From contig OZ026841.1 in assembly GCA_964023205.1 (NCBI GenBank), positions 29,650,399-29,714,398 of the forward strand: DNA of 64,000 nt, in the 5' to 3' direction. The first letter of the stretch is position 1. Every line of letters begins with the position of its first letter. The notes below the pieces were generated by a model. It had not been told where the DNA came from. It ran no database searches and was given only the letters and a program-made list of their open reading frames with translations. This document shows positions 1 to 13,558 of this stretch, one piece after another. The position numbers and the translations under genes were made by a program. Origin of the DNA: Lutraria lutraria. Its lineage: Eukaryota > Mollusca > Bivalvia > Venerida > Mactridae.

Positions 1-70
1 TCGATTCCAATATTTTCTTAACTACCAACCTTACATCGGTATAAATATCTACAATGATATCATAACATAC

Positions 71-3000
71 CCGAATCGCTTGACGAAATTTGCCAACAAA
101 TTTTCCAATATTGTAGTATGAGCCAGGAATATATGGTGTATTGACGAATGTAGCACCTTGTATGTAAGTCAAAAGTCTCACTGCATATTGACCATATTGC
201 TTTCCTTAAAATAGTTTGTTTATACACAACATATTTCTTTAAAGGCAATTCGCAAACATGAATGGTAATAGAACCATTGGGACCTAATTCCTTTTCCATC
301 AAATCGACCAATAAAGGTCATTATAGGTCTTCATAATGATTTTGTGAGCTGTAGGTCTTATTTTTTCAGTATGATAACTTTTGTAACACTTTATACCGTT
401 TGTAGCACATGGTTATTAAATCTATCACGGCTTTGGAAGATAGACTTGTGAACACAGATGAAATAGAAACAGGGAATACAATTACAAAGTTGAAATATTG
501 ACGAACCTTATTAAAAGAAGATGAAAATCGAGAGAGAAAAAATAAAAAAAGTCAAACAGAACCTGAATATTAGATCAGGAACAAGAGCGCAGCTGGCGAT
601 GCCAATCCTTATCTCGGTGAAATCTATCCACCTATGACGTTTCATGTTGCCGCCTCTTACAGTTTCTAAGTTATGAGCTACATTAAAATTCTTGCACAAT
701 GCAGACGCCGCATTGTTTCATCGAAAACAGAAAAGCTAAAACCATACACGTTTAAACACACCTTATGTGAGAATACGAGTCAAGACCCATTCCAATATTT
801 TTGTACTATGGAGTGTAGCGTTAGGAAAATTACGGTCAGCAACAAGAAAATAAGGTAGGCCAGAAAAGCATAAACAGGATTAATTTATCTGACGTTAGTA
901 ACGTCAATATACATTTTGTATTCATGAACTAAATTACCTGAATCGCTGTCTATAAACTTTTCCAAACTCCATAATTCACCTTCTTTGTCTACAACAGGAA
1001 TTTGAGTAGGAATACCACGGGCTCCAACATGTTTTCGTAATGCATGTTCAGCGTCTGTATACAAACACAATGCTTATTACTTATTGAATACTTATTGTCA
1101 ACAAAGGTTACAAAACATCCTGTCAGACATAACCGACGACTAGGTCATTTCAACAGTTTGACAGGCCTACACAGGTTACCAATCAGCAATACCTGTTCAT
1201 TACTTATTCTAATACATTCTGTAGCTCGCCCTTACTGTTGACAGTTTTCAGATCTCGGTTCAACACATCATGCATGTCTAAGACGTTTAGTCTTCCACCA
1301 ACAGAGTTGCAAAATGACTCTTACAACTGAAGGTTAATACAGGTACGGAGTTAGTGAAAGCTGGTTGGATTAAGTACCCACCGGTACTATGATAAAAATA
1401 CTGTTGGAAGTAAGAGTAAAAAAAGTAATAAAAGTACTCATGGAAACTGAACTACTTTAGACTTGCACCGCAACCAGGATCGGGAACTTGTTTAACAATT
1501 GCATGGCGGAGGTAGAAAAATGTAGTACTTTGGTCCGCATAAAAAATTAGCTCGCCGAACGAGTGACGGCTGTGCAAAAATGAACTGTAGTTCAATTTCC
1601 AAATATGAAAACTATATAATCTTCTCCCCATAACGCGTTTAAAAATGCTGGAAATCACACGACTATATATTTAATATTTTACATCAAAATTTCACAGAGA
1701 GAACATGTCACGGTTTGACTGAATCAGATTACAGCTAACATCTTAAAACTTTACTATATACTCGTATCCTTGATGGTCATATACCTAGGCATCACTTTCG
1801 ATTTATTAAAACCTGTAGCTAATACTAATAACAACACAGTGGTGTCGAGAGATAATTTTGTTAGTTGAAGGACTTGTTGCTCCATTTCAGAGCAATATAC
1901 GGATACAACATAGATGGTGGTTAAAGAGAAATATCCGCGTCGATTAAGACCAGTCTTTTTATATAATATAAAATAAGTTTTACATTCATTTTTGTTACAA
2001 CACAACCTTAATGAACACTGCCGGGGTATTCTTTTCCTGATTTCTGGAACCAGGAGTTTTATAACTTTTACTCTGATATATTGACGCATAATATATGATG
2101 AACCTTTAGTAGCTTTGTTTTTCTGTAATGAAACAAGCTTTAAACATAATATTTGATAGTGTTTCAGAGTGTAAAAGAAATTCGTGGATAGTTGAGAGTA
2201 TATGGGTGGTCTACGCCATACGCCGGTTGCCTGTGCTTAAAAACACAATTGAAAGAAGCGAGTACGTCAAAATGGACTCATGTAATCAAAACTCCCATGA
2301 CTTCCTCATTGTCTTACCTGTAAATAGACGCTGAGATGAATGTAATGAATTCAGAACTTTGAAAACATAGCCATGTTCATGTACTGCTTCAATATTTGGA
2401 TTGTTCCAAGAATCACTAACATGAACGTGGAAGTTAAGATCATCGTAGCTTGGAAGTTCCTTCACATCTATCACCTAGAAATCAGCAAAGTTTTCATTAT
2501 TGCATTGCAGGAAGTACAGTGATTTAGTGTAAATGATTAAAAAAAGTAGTAGAGAATATTTGAAAAGAGATAGAAATTATGCCATATTGTTATATATTTG
2601 TTTGTATTGGCCAATCTTCATACGCTCCTTAAAGGCATTGAAGAAAGGGTCATAGGTTGGAAGTTATGTACGTAAGTCTGTCACCAATAAAATCAGGAAG
2701 GTTTTGATAATAATTTGAAGCAGCTACAAGGTGGAGGTTGACTGACTCTTCGTGGATATTAATTGGTGTAATACAAATAGTTTGGTACTGAATATTTAAC
2801 TCTAATACAGATCACTAATCTTGGACGATCCGATCAACAATTACATGTACACGTAGGCGTTATAAATACGATTCTTGTAATTTGTAACGTATACATTGTA
2901 CTTACAGTGCTTATACAATGCATCTATATATAATGTAATATTCTAGGCTATGATTGAAACACAGATATAGAACTTAACATACAAAGGAATGAATATCTAG

Positions 3001-3136
3001 CACTAACCCTTAAACCATAGAGTCGTTCAACAACCTCTGGTACAATTATTTTCGGAAAGCGTGGTTTCAAGTCTGCATTCGTGTCTTGTAGTGCGTTCGT
3101 CCAAGCGCCCAAGTTATTACATACGTTGTCTGACAT
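71..3136 (-). CDS. HYKK: Hydroxylysine kinase-like gene, copy A (exons 1-4, 3' end outside window)
   Basis: Aminoglycoside-phosphotransferase-fold kinase of the HYKK/AGPHD1 family, whose known member phosphorylates 5-hydroxy-L-lysine using GTP. Minus-strand coding exons with GT-AG borders and matching phases: exon 1 3008-3136, exon 2 2318-2474, exon 3 938-1054, exon 4 71-204. Family landmarks are VVERLYGLR joined across intron 1 to VIDVKELPSYDD, then HEHGYVFKVLNS, then VRLLTYIQG in exon 4. The start is the ATG at 3134-3136; the in-frame codon three positions upstream is TTG. Exons 5-6, with the catalytic loop, should lie left of the window. No stop or broken splice site is seen. Exons 1-3 are almost identical to copy B, so this is a recent tandem duplicate. 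Whether the whole copy is functional cannot be judged here. Confidence 0.88.
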
Positions 3137-3232
3137 TTCTGTCAAGTGTGGAAAAAGAATATAAATTATTGTTGTCCAAATGGTAAATACGCATAGATTT
3201 CTACAGAAATATTATAAAAAGAAACATATCCG

Positions 3233-3329
3233 CACAGTTCGTTATACAGTCAAAAATGTATTAACGACCACCTCCGAATAAAGACCACACTGTGAATAAA
3301 AGCCATTCTTTTAAAACACTCATTGACTT
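3233..3329. mobile_element. Truncated MITE at the duplication breakpoint
   Basis: Left half of the CAGTCAAA / ACCTCCGAATAAAGRCCAC family, cut off at the exact end of homology with copy B. Confidence 0.65.
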
Positions 3330-4943
3330 CTATTTCCAATTGCTTGCCTTTAAATCCGGTTTAATCAACGACGAGTACGGATGTTTGTCCGATATTTAAC
3401 ACACAACAACTTCCAAATATATTGCGTATGCGGCAATGGTAATTTATTGCACTGATGCATATTAAGGTGTTTACGCAGTTTTTTCCCTTGGATGTTAGAG
3501 GTCAGATAAAGATGGCGCGCATTATGTTTACGTCTGACACGTTCAAATTGAGATAACGATCATGGTTTAAAAGACTGCTGTCATCGTAAGATTTTAGTGC
3601 ACATATTTTATTCAGAAAACAAGACACAGGTAGGACAGTTTGTTTGTATTTTATTTGCGACCATGTTGAATATGACCCGGAAGTATTCAGTTTCTTTTGG
3701 AAACTTGTAAATTTGACAATGTTGCCGAAAGTTCTTGCAATAATGTACCTTTTGAGTTATCTTATGGACAGGATCCATCGTTTATTAAAGAAATCACTGT
3801 TGTTATTGAGCAAAAAAATTTTCAAAATGATAATGTTTATACGAGACACCCATTGCGTATCAATTACTGTCTCAGAAACATTAGCCAAAAATGATGCCAC
3901 TCTTGTTGTGAATGGTGAATTTTATTTTGATTGTTTATACACTTTTAAAATAATAAATATTACAGCATCTTACAGCAACAAAGTAGTAGGTTTATTACAC
4001 TAGTCGAAGGGGCGCATCAGGCCATAGATAGAAATGAAATAATATTCAATGTGTTAGCTTACTCTCCTAAATATCACACTCCATTCTGAAAACCTGGATC
4101 CGCCTCTGTATAAGACCATTAAAATTAGCAAGATACCAATATTTTTCATTATACATAACTATTATTTCGAAATCAGGGGGAGATAATCAATCGCATACTG
4201 TAGGCTTAATCAGCACCTATATTTCGTCCAACATGTGACAATCGATGGGGGATATATTAAGCTTTACAATGATATATGTGTCATAAAATCCCGCTAGGGG
4301 GGACCTAGGGTACAGGTAGCCAATACTCTTATTAGTTTTATTTTGATCTCATGAAATGTTTCTGTTTATTATTAATTTTCCATTATGAAATATCACTAAC
4401 AATCGTATTTTCATCTTTTTTTCTTTATTATACAGACAAAATAATTGCACCATAATTATTTGTTCAAACATCATAATATATAATACGTTCATGCACATTT
4501 AAACAATCAATAATTATTACGTCGGTATGACATACATTTATAATTTTCGAAATTAACTGAAGTTTGTCACACCACCAATCACATCTTTTTTGTATAAATT
4601 CAAAACGAATAACAATGTTACATTGTTTGTACCGAACGGCTAGTAACCATTAATTTGGAAAAGTGTAAAAAATATTGTCATTTATAATACAATACAATAT
4701 CTTTTAAGGCCGTATCTTTTATAATAGTGCTCGCAGAACGGGTGTACTGGCTTTTACACGTTGTGAAATAAGACGTCACGATATGTGCCTATTCTTTCAA
4801 AATGGCGGCGCACTAGGAGATTCGCTCAATCACTAAATGACAAAATTAAATCACCAATATTTTTGTTAAATGGTGGATTTTTTAAAAAAAAATGCAGGAA
4901 TCATCATAACTTTAATGTTTCTTTCACATATGTACATTGAAGC

Positions 4944-5120
4944 CTATCAACTTAGCTCAGTCAGGAGAGTGTCAGGTCTGCGGTCCTCGGGTTCGTGAGT
5001 TCGAGCACTGGATGTGGCTCATGTACTCCGTGGAGACATTAAATGTTACTCGAGGAGAAAGGAAGTCCTGGTACAGATCACTGGTCAGACGTGAAACATG
5101 AAATATAATAAAGAAGAAAT
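4944..5120 (+). mobile_element. tRNA-derived SINE
   Basis: An A-box-like TTAGCTCAGTCAGGAGAG is followed by a B-box-like GGGTTCGTGAGTTCGAG, then an unrelated body and an A-rich end (ATATAATAAAGAAGAA). Too divergent to be a working tRNA gene. Confidence 0.6.
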
Positions 5121-5530
5121 ATAACTAATGCAAAATCAACTTACCGAAGTGTTTGTGGAGATGCAATCCAAATTATCAATGATAGTATAACAACATAACA
5201 CGCATCAACAATTATGGACACGATGGGGTTATATCTTAAACATGATTTATTATCTTATATTTGTGTATATTTAATATCTTATTTAACTGCATAATTATTC
5301 ACATCGAAAATACTTTTAGCGTGCTTGGATACACTTCGATATTTCTTTTCACAATATTATTTTATCGTAACACCCGAGCTCCCAGCTCCCTGAAGCATTA
5401 CAAAACTGTGTCGATGAAAATAAAACTTTTGCGTATGCGTACATGCGCAGGTGACTGTATCATGGTCTGGTTCCCTGCCTTATATAACTACGATATAACG
5501 TAGTGTTAGGGGCAGGTAACTCCAGACTAG

Positions 5531-6061
5531 CTGTATCAGTGTTTGGTTCACCAAAAAAATCCCGTCACTGAGCTTATATATACTATCAAGGTGAAAAGCC
5601 TACTATATGTCTATACGCCAAACAATGTGGAACATCGCAACTCATGAAATACGTGCGCTGAAGGAAAATAGCTACACATGTATCAAGCGATCTGATTGGT
5701 CGGATATGTGTGTACAATAGTCTGTTCATTTCATGACGACCAATCAAATCGCTTGATACATTACTCGCGCTTGACTCAAATTGGTTTGCAGCGAAGTTAA
5801 ATAACGAAAGGAACACAATTTTACCGTTTCACAGTTATTAGATGTAATTGGATGAGATTTTCGATAGGAATGAATATCTTATAGTTTATTTGAATGACAT
5901 GTGCAGCAATTTTCCTTCAGCGCACATCTTTTATGCTGAAACAACGAGATGCAATGTTCCACATTGTTTGGCATATAGACATATAGTAGGCTTCTTACCT
6001 TGATAGCAGTATAAGCTCAGTGACGGGATTTTGTGTGTGTGTGGCCCGAACACTGATACAG
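5531..6061. mobile_element. Foldback element, 531 bp
   Basis: Inverted arms of more than 130 bp start CTGTATCAGTGTTTGG. A second inner inverted repeat around 5677-5762 carries ATCAAGCGAT and its complement. No clear target duplication or reading frame. It lies 3' of HYKK copy B. Confidence 0.8.
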
Positions 6062-8188
6062 CCACCTGTGGGTACATGTATATACAATGTAGATTGAACT
6101 CTTTAGTAAGTCAATCGCTCATATTCAGAATACGTTAAATTACAATCACATCCGTTAATAATGAAACATACCTAAGTAATTTATGACAGTCTGATTTGCG
6201 GACACAATGGTAAGTCTCGTATCGACTTGCCGCACGTATATTCCCGGTGTTCGGTGACGATAAAACAGGTGACAGACTTATTTTTTCTAACTTAAGTTTT
6301 TTTCGCTTAAAATCTTGAATAGCTATCTTTTGCAAAAGTGTGTCAAAATTAGCCTTCAAACATGCATGGTTAGGTCATTATGTCTTATCATTTTGTTAAG
6401 CGTTCGCGTGCGCCTTCTTTTTCGCGCCGTCAACAATACTTATGGTGAAGATGCAAGGGGGCAAAGACGATAAGAAGATTTTAATTCATACATTCTAGTG
6501 TAGGGTACAGTGACTCGCAGGAATCAAGTGTTCGATTTCTATGTTCTGAGTTTAAACTACAATGTAGTCTGTTCACTGTTCTTTTTTATTATGTTTAACA
6601 ATTAACTTGGTTCGGAAACTCATTTCGGAAGTCGTAAACCTTGTTAATTTATGTTTATATATTATGAAATAATAAAACGTATTTTTGGTCCATAAGGCCA
6701 TTTTAGGATCATACAATATCCCTGTATTCAACGTGTTAGCCCCCACCCCCAGAATAAGACCATATTTCGTACTAAAAACGTCTTGAGATCTAATGTTTGT
6801 TCCATTATTGAGCTAAAAATCCAGAAAACTAGGAAATAAGGGGTCTTTGTTGCAAGATGGTTACAATATCAGACTGGTTGCATATGGGTGTTCATTGTAT
6901 CTGCGCATGATTTTATTTGGTACTAGTATTAACTTTTTGTTAGTAGGTAATGACATTTTAAAACTTGGCGACAATGATTACAACATGTTAACAATGTGTG
7001 TGTGTTCAATCTTTGAAACTGTTCCATACTGTACAAACATAACATGTACGTTGTAAACAGTTTGTTTATCAGTGTTCAAAGCCTTGATGGAGACGGTCTC
7101 GTAATCCAGTGAAATGTAGAGAAAATAATGACTTGTCAGGAAATAATTGGTCGTTGCAAGGTAATTTTAACATTGAAGTGGTCTCTTAAGAAGATAAGGC
7201 GACTGAAATTCGATGACAACCTCGCGTGCGTATTTCCAGACTTTAATAGCTACGATCATAATGTCATTATGAAGATAAAGCAGACGTTAGTTAGGAATGT
7301 ATATGTATGAATCATGGTTTTAATGTAGTACAAGTCTTTTAAGGCCACATCATAACTAACTATCTTTACCATTCTTGTTTAATATCTATACATTGTATTT
7401 TCCGAAAGTAAAATGTAGTTATAGAGTACATTTGTAATTTCATCGTCTTGATACACGAGTACACAATGATTGTGTACTACGTGTATATATAGCAATCGGA
7501 ACTCCTTGGCGTTTGTCAAAAAAAACAATACGGACATAATAGGCAAGTCGCCATATTGTTGTTGTTGTTCAAGTTCACGGACTACTTTCCATCATGGCTA
7601 ACTCCGTGAATCCAATGAAGTAAACAACCTGTTTCTCTTTCAATGGAAACTCGATACCCTTTTTAGCAGTCGCAAAAGATAAAATACATTTTGAAAGGCA
7701 ACCATTCTAAGAATTCTTGAAAACTAGTGCGTAGTGTTGAAAGTGTAATGATTTGCAATTATCGAAAGCCTGATGTTCATACTTAGTTAACATAATTCAC
7801 CACGTCCTGTTCTTATTCTATTGCAAACTAGCTGTATTACTTCTTAATTAATATAATTGAATTTTTCAAACCACTTGAACTTGAAACTTTGTCTTGACAC
7901 CTAAATAAAGCCTTCGTCATTTCATATTAAGATTTTTGTGCCGCATGATGTCAACAGTTCAACACTTGCTTGTGTCTTCAGTCTTAAAGAAAAATGCGAG
8001 TGTAAATATCTCAGTGGGTGAATATCATAATTTACATAGATCATATATCTTTAATATAACGGTACTATAAAATATCAAAAAGGACATTTCTCAATGCCAT
8101 TAATTGATCCAGGGAACTTTGTGAGTCTTTCCACCATTATTATTTCATTATGATAACAATGGAGATAATCTCATTAATGTCATAATTA

Positions 8189-11100
8189 TTAATTATATTC
8201 CTCGATAATTTCCTTCCATCTTGATAACAAGACATTTTCATCAATATTCCACAGTTTATGCAGCAATGGCCAGCCTCGTTTTGATGTTACCAACAAATAA
8301 GTGTTTTCCGGATGTTTAGCGAACGAGTCTGCGCCGTAAACAAGCGTCTGACATAATCTAGCGCAGACAAGAACTTTCAGCGACTGAAATTCCACATCAT
8401 TAATGTGCCAAACTTTAAGATATCCAGCTAAAACATGGCCCCCAACATCCAGCTGCGCTTTATCCGGGCATTCAATACTCATATATGCAATGCATATGGC
8501 GATATCAAAAACATCATACGATTTTGTGACGTCGGTGAAGTCCAGCAGTCCCTTGACGTCATGAACACGCTGATCAAACAGTATACTACTTTGATTGGGA
8601 ATTTCCATCATGACTAAGTTGTGGTCATTTATATCCCCATGTACAATACCTACAATTGCACGATCACAATGAACTGCATGCAATTAAAAGTTTTGAAGTT
8701 TGCAAGAGGATAGCGCTGGTAGGATTAATATAATTTCTAAAGGTGGTTAGACGAGTATTCTGAATTTATGTGCATTATGTCCATGAGACAAACGAGGCGG
8801 AAACGTACGGACAGAAGATATACACGTATTGTTGGGTTAGCTTATTTTGACCTTCGCAGTGTGGTTTTAGACCTAAGCATGGCTTTACAAAAATGAAATT
8901 AAGAACAACAGTCTTTATAACTTCGATAATGTGAATTATAAAAATCGAATTAATCTTGTACAATTACACAATGCAGACACAAGAGTACCTTACTAAATAA
9001 AAGCAAAAGGTATGCTGATATAACTTGGAAAGGGTGTGGTCTTAAATTGCCAATTAACTTTCAAAATACCTTTTGTAAAGTATGGATATCTTGCAACCAC
9101 CTCATTCTCATACGCTGCTAAAACCGCCCGTACAACTTCCGTGTCATGTTTGTTTTTAACTGCAGGCAGAAACTTTTCAACAGACGATAGCTCAGTCACG
9201 CTCCATAAATACACACGATCATCATAAAAACTGTGATTAAAGTCCTGAAACACAATCAAGCAAAAGTAACAGGTTTGGTAAAAGTTTTTGAAAAAAAGGT
9301 ACTTCAGAGGAAGAAAACCGAGGAATGTCGGACAGGTACTCCAATAATTCAACTCAAGTGCAATGAAAGCAATCGCTTTAACATGGTTATTAAGCCTTAT
9401 AAATATATAAAAACACATACAAAAACAACAACAACAAAATATAACATTAACTAAAGATGATTCTGATAATAAGAACGCCATAGAACCTTTAATACCTACA
9501 TTTTGTAGATTACAGTCCATATTTGATTACTAAGTATAGCAAGATTGTAGCATTACATGGTCTTAGTTGCTGTATAAACTATAAAGTACTAATAGTTGCT
9601 ATATAACATAATAACAAGCGATGGTAAGTTCGTTCGGTTCGTTTCTGGTCACCAGATATAGTTAAATATACATTGTACGACATTAGTTTGTCCTCTTGTT
9701 AATTGCTATGATAATTTTGCTTTTCCTTTTGTACCCTATTCAAAGGTTTCGTCCTATTTTTTTCGGTAATTTTATCTTTTCTTTCTCCATAGCCGTATTG
9801 TTTCTTCTTTCCCAGCGTGACTATCATTTTGATATTCCAATTTCGTTTCCAATATTATCTTAACTACCAACCTTACATAGGTATAGATGTCTACAATGAT
9901 ATCATAACATACCTGAATCGCTTGACGAAATTTACCAACAAATTTTCCAATATTGTAGTATGAGCCAGGAATATATGGTGTATTGACGAATGTAGCACCT
10001 TGTATGTAAGTCAAAAGTCTCACAGCATATGGACCATATTGCTTTCCTTAAACAAGTTTGTTAATACACAACATATTTATTTAAAAGCAATTGACAAACA
10101 TGAATGGTAATAGAACCTTTAAAACCTAATTCCTTTTCTTTACCCCGATACTCCACCAAATCGACCAATAAAGGTCATTACAGGTCTTCATAAGGATTTT
10201 GTGAGCTCTAGGTCTTATTTATTCAGTATATTACCTTTGTAACACTGTCTACCTTTTTTAGCACATGGTTGTTAAATATATCACGGCATTGGAAGATAGA
10301 ACAGTGAACGTAGATGAAATAAAAAGTTGAAGAAATGAATTAAGTCAAACAGAACCTGGATATTAGACCAGGAACAAGAGCGCAGCCGGCGATGCCAACC
10401 CTCGTCTAAGTGAGATCTATCCACCTATACTATCAGTGTGGGGAATCCACGTGACCTAATGACGTCACAATGTTATCGTTACAAGCGCATTTTCTGTCAT
10501 TCGAACTAGGAAAACATCACATAAGTGCATTATTTTTCGTTTTCTCCTAAAGCCACCTAACTGTTGCAATTCCTTACATAAAGGGCTACCTCCGGTTCAG
10601 ACTTTTGTCACTGAAGGTCCTCTACTTTTTTACTTTCCTTGTCCAAACCGTTTTCTAAAATTTTCTTGTAAAAATAATATTCATTTTCGTAACACTGTCA
10701 AACGGTTTGGACAAGAAAGCAAAAAAGTAGAAGGCCTACAATGACAAAAATCTGAACCGGAGGTAGCCCTTTATGTTAGGAGTTGCAACAGTTAGGTGGC
10801 TTTAGAAAAAAAACGAAAACTAATGCACTTAGTTACGTGATGTTTTCCTAGTTCAATTGACAGAAAACGCGCTTGTCACGATAACATTGTGACGTCACTA
10901 GGTCACGTGGATTCCCCACACTGACTATGGCGTTTCACGATGCCAGCTACATTAAAGTTCTTGCACAACGCAGACGCTGCATTGTTTCTTCGAAAAAAGA
11001 AAGCTAAAATCAGACATGTTTAAAAATACCTTATGTGAGAATACGAGTCAATACCCATTCAAATATTTTTGTACTATGGAGTGTGGCGTTAGGAAAATTA

Positions 11101-13365
11101 CGTTCAGTTCCAAGAAAATAGGGTAGGCCAGAAAAGCATAAACAGGATTAATTTATCTGACGTCAATATACATTTTGTATTCATGAACTAAATTACCTGA
11201 ATCGCTGTCTATAAACTTTTCCAAACTCCATAATTCACCTTCTTTGTCTACAACAGGAATTTGAGTAGGAATACCACGGGCTCCAACATGTTTTCGTAAT
11301 GCATGTTCAGCGTCTGTATACAAACACAATGCTTATTACTTATTGAATACTTATTGTCAACAAAGGTAACAAAACATCCTGTCAGACATAACCGACGACT
11401 AGGTCATTTCAACAGTTTGACTGGCCTACACAGGTTACCAATCAGCAATACCTGTTCATTACTTATTCTAATACATTCTGTAGCTCGCCCTTACTGTTGA
11501 CAGTTTTCAGATCTCGGTTCAACACATCATGCATGTCTAAGACGTTTAGTCTTCCACCAACAGAGTTGCAAACTGACTCTTACAACTGAAGGTTAATACA
11601 GGTACGGAGTTAGTGAAAGCTGGTTGGATTAAGTACCCACCGGTACTATGATAAAAATACTGTTGGAAATAAGAGTAAAAAAAGTAATAAAAGTACTCAT
11701 GGAAACTGAACTACTTTAGACTTGCACCGCAACCAGGATCGGGAACTTGTTTAACAATTGCATGACGGAGGTAGAAAAATGTAGCACTTTGGTCCGCATA
11801 AAAAATTAGCTCGCGGAACGAGTGACTGCTGTGCAAAAATGAACTGTAGTTCAATTTCCAAATATGAAAACTATATAATCTTCTCCCCATAAAAATGCTG
11901 GAAATCACACGACTATATATTTAATATTTTACATCCAAATTTCACAGAGAGAACATATCACGGTTTGACTAAATCAGATTACAGCTAACATCTTAAAACT
12001 TCACTATAATACTCGTATCCTTGATGGTCATATACCTAGGCATCACTTTCGATTTATTAAAACCTGTAGCTAATACTAATAAGAACACAGTGGTGTCGAG
12101 AGATAATTTTGTTAGTTGAAGGACTTGTTGCTCCATTTCAGAGCAATATACGGATACAACATAGATGGTGGTTAAAGAGAAATATCCGCGTCGATTAAGA
12201 TCAGTCTTTTTATATAATATAAAATAAGTTTTACATTCATTTTTGTTACAACACAACCTTAATGAACACTGCCGGAGTATTCTTTTCCTGATTTCTGGAA
12301 CCAGGAGTTTTATAACTTTACTCTGATATATTGACGCATACTATATGGTGAACCTTTAGTAGCTTTGTTTTTCTGTAATGAAACAAGCTTTAAACATAAT
12401 ATTTGATAATGTTTCAGAGTGTAAAAGAAATTCGTGGATAGTTGAGAGTATATGGGTGGTCTATGCCATACGCCGGTTGCCTGTGCTTAAAAACACAATT
12501 GAAAGAAGCGAGTACGTCAAAATGGACTCATGTAATCAAAACTCCCATGACTTCCTCATTGTCTTACCTGTAAATAGACGCTGAGATGAATGTAATGAAT
12601 TCAGAACTTTGAAAACATAGCCATGTTCATGTACTGCTTCAATATTTGGATTGTTCCAAGAATCACTAACATGAACGTGGAAGTTAAGATCATCGTAGCT
12701 TGGAAGTTCCTTCACATCTATCACCTAGAAATCAGCAATGTTTTCATTATTGCATTGCAGGAAGTACAGTGATTTAGTGTAAATGATTAAAAAAAGTAGT
12801 AGAGAATATTTGAAAAGAGATAGAAATTATGCCATATTGTTATACATTTGTTTGTATTAGCCAATCTCCATTCGCTCCTTAAAGGCATTGAAGAAAGGGT
12901 CATAGGTTGGAAGTTATGTACGTAAGTCTGTCACCAATAAAATCAGGAAGCAGCTACAAGGTGGAGGCTGACTGACTCTTCGTGGATATTAATTGGTGTA
13001 ATACAAATAGTTTGGTACTGAATATTTAACTCCATACAGATCACGAATCTTGGACGATCCGATCAACAATTACATGTACACGTAGGCGTTATACATACGA
13101 TTCTTGTAATTTGTAACGTATACATTGTACTTACAGTGCTTATACAATGCATCTATATATAATGTAATATTCTAGGCTATGATTGAAACACAGATATAGA
13201 ACTTAACATACAAAGGAATGAATATCTAGCACTAACCCTTAAACCATAGAGTCGTTCAACAACCTCTGGTACAATTATTTTCGGAAAGCGTGGTTTCAAG
13301 TCTGCATTCGTGTCTTGTAGGGCGTTCGTCCAAGCGCCCAAGTTATTACATACGTTGTCTGACAT
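8189..13365 (-). CDS. HYKK: Hydroxylysine kinase-like gene, copy B (complete, six exons)
   Basis: Complete member of the HYKK/AGPHD1 family (APH-type kinase fold), predicted to act in hydroxylysine breakdown. Exons on the minus strand: 13237-13365, 12568-12724, 11197-11313, 9913-10046, 9070-9244, 8189-8673. All borders are GT-AG and phases agree (0,1,1,0,1), giving 398 residues against about 373 for the human protein. Visible landmarks: VKELPSYDD near residue 47, VRLLTYIQG near 142, the catalytic loop HGDINDHN at about 249-256 (base D251), and LLDF with the metal-binding D282. The stop is at 8189-8191. A variant poly(A) signal ATTAAA lies about 135 bp beyond the stop on the minus strand. Intron 3 contains a 490-bp palindromic transposon absent from copy A. 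The family call is firm; substrate is inferred from the family. Confidence 0.93.
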
Positions 13366-13558
13366 TTCTGTCAAGTGTGGAAAAAGAATATCAATTATTG
13401 TCGTCCGAATGGTAAATACGCATAGATTTCTACAGAATTATTATAAAAAGAAACATATCCGCACAGTTCGTTATACAGTCAAAAATGTATTAACGACCAC
13501 CTCCGAATAAAGGCCACACTGTGAATAAAAGCCATTCTTTTAAAACACTCATTGACTT
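9842..13558. repeat. Tandem segmental duplication, copy B (part aligned to copy A)
   Basis: Aligns to 1-3329. The main difference is the 490-bp inserted element at 10434-10923, plus small indels (for example 19 bp near 12952 missing relative to copy A). The sequence continues past 13558 into the rest of a MITE that copy A has lost. Confidence 0.9.
10434..10923. mobile_element. 490-bp palindromic MITE with 5-bp ACTAT target duplication
   Basis: Two long arms, each over 200 bp, are near-perfect inverted repeats ending in CAGTGTGGGGAATCCACGTG. ACTAT flanks both ends. Copy A of the duplication has no insertion at the matching place (around 640). The outermost 25 bp resemble the element at 37081. 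It lies in intron 3 of HYKK copy B. Confidence 0.85.

Larger units (their letters stand above)
1..3329. repeat. Tandem segmental duplication, copy A (right part)
   Basis: Near-identical to 9842-13558 over exons, introns and 5' flank of the HYKK-like gene. Identity ends at 3329, inside a MITE. If the unit is a simple head-to-tail tandem it is about 10.2 kb, copy B is 3330-13558, and copy A begins about 6.9 kb left of the window. Confidence 0.9.
3330..8188. other. Gene-free 3' flank of HYKK copy B
   Basis: Holds the 4944 SINE and the 5531 foldback element. The remainder is AT-rich DNA in which I see no gene. If the duplication is head to tail, a homologue of this stretch lies left of the window beyond copy A. 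Confidence 0.6.

Noticed and set aside
1044..1241. Identical 65-codon plus-strand frames at 1044 and 11303
   Set aside because: They lie in the duplicated exon 3/intron 2 region of the HYKK copies; their identity only reflects the duplication.
3697..3894. Possible integrase-like fragment (PFELSYGQDP)
   Set aside because: One short motif reminiscent of retroelement integrases; no catalytic residues or flanking domains seen.
8435..8617. Plus-strand frame at the HYKK catalytic exon
   Set aside because: Antisense shadow of the well-supported minus-strand exon.
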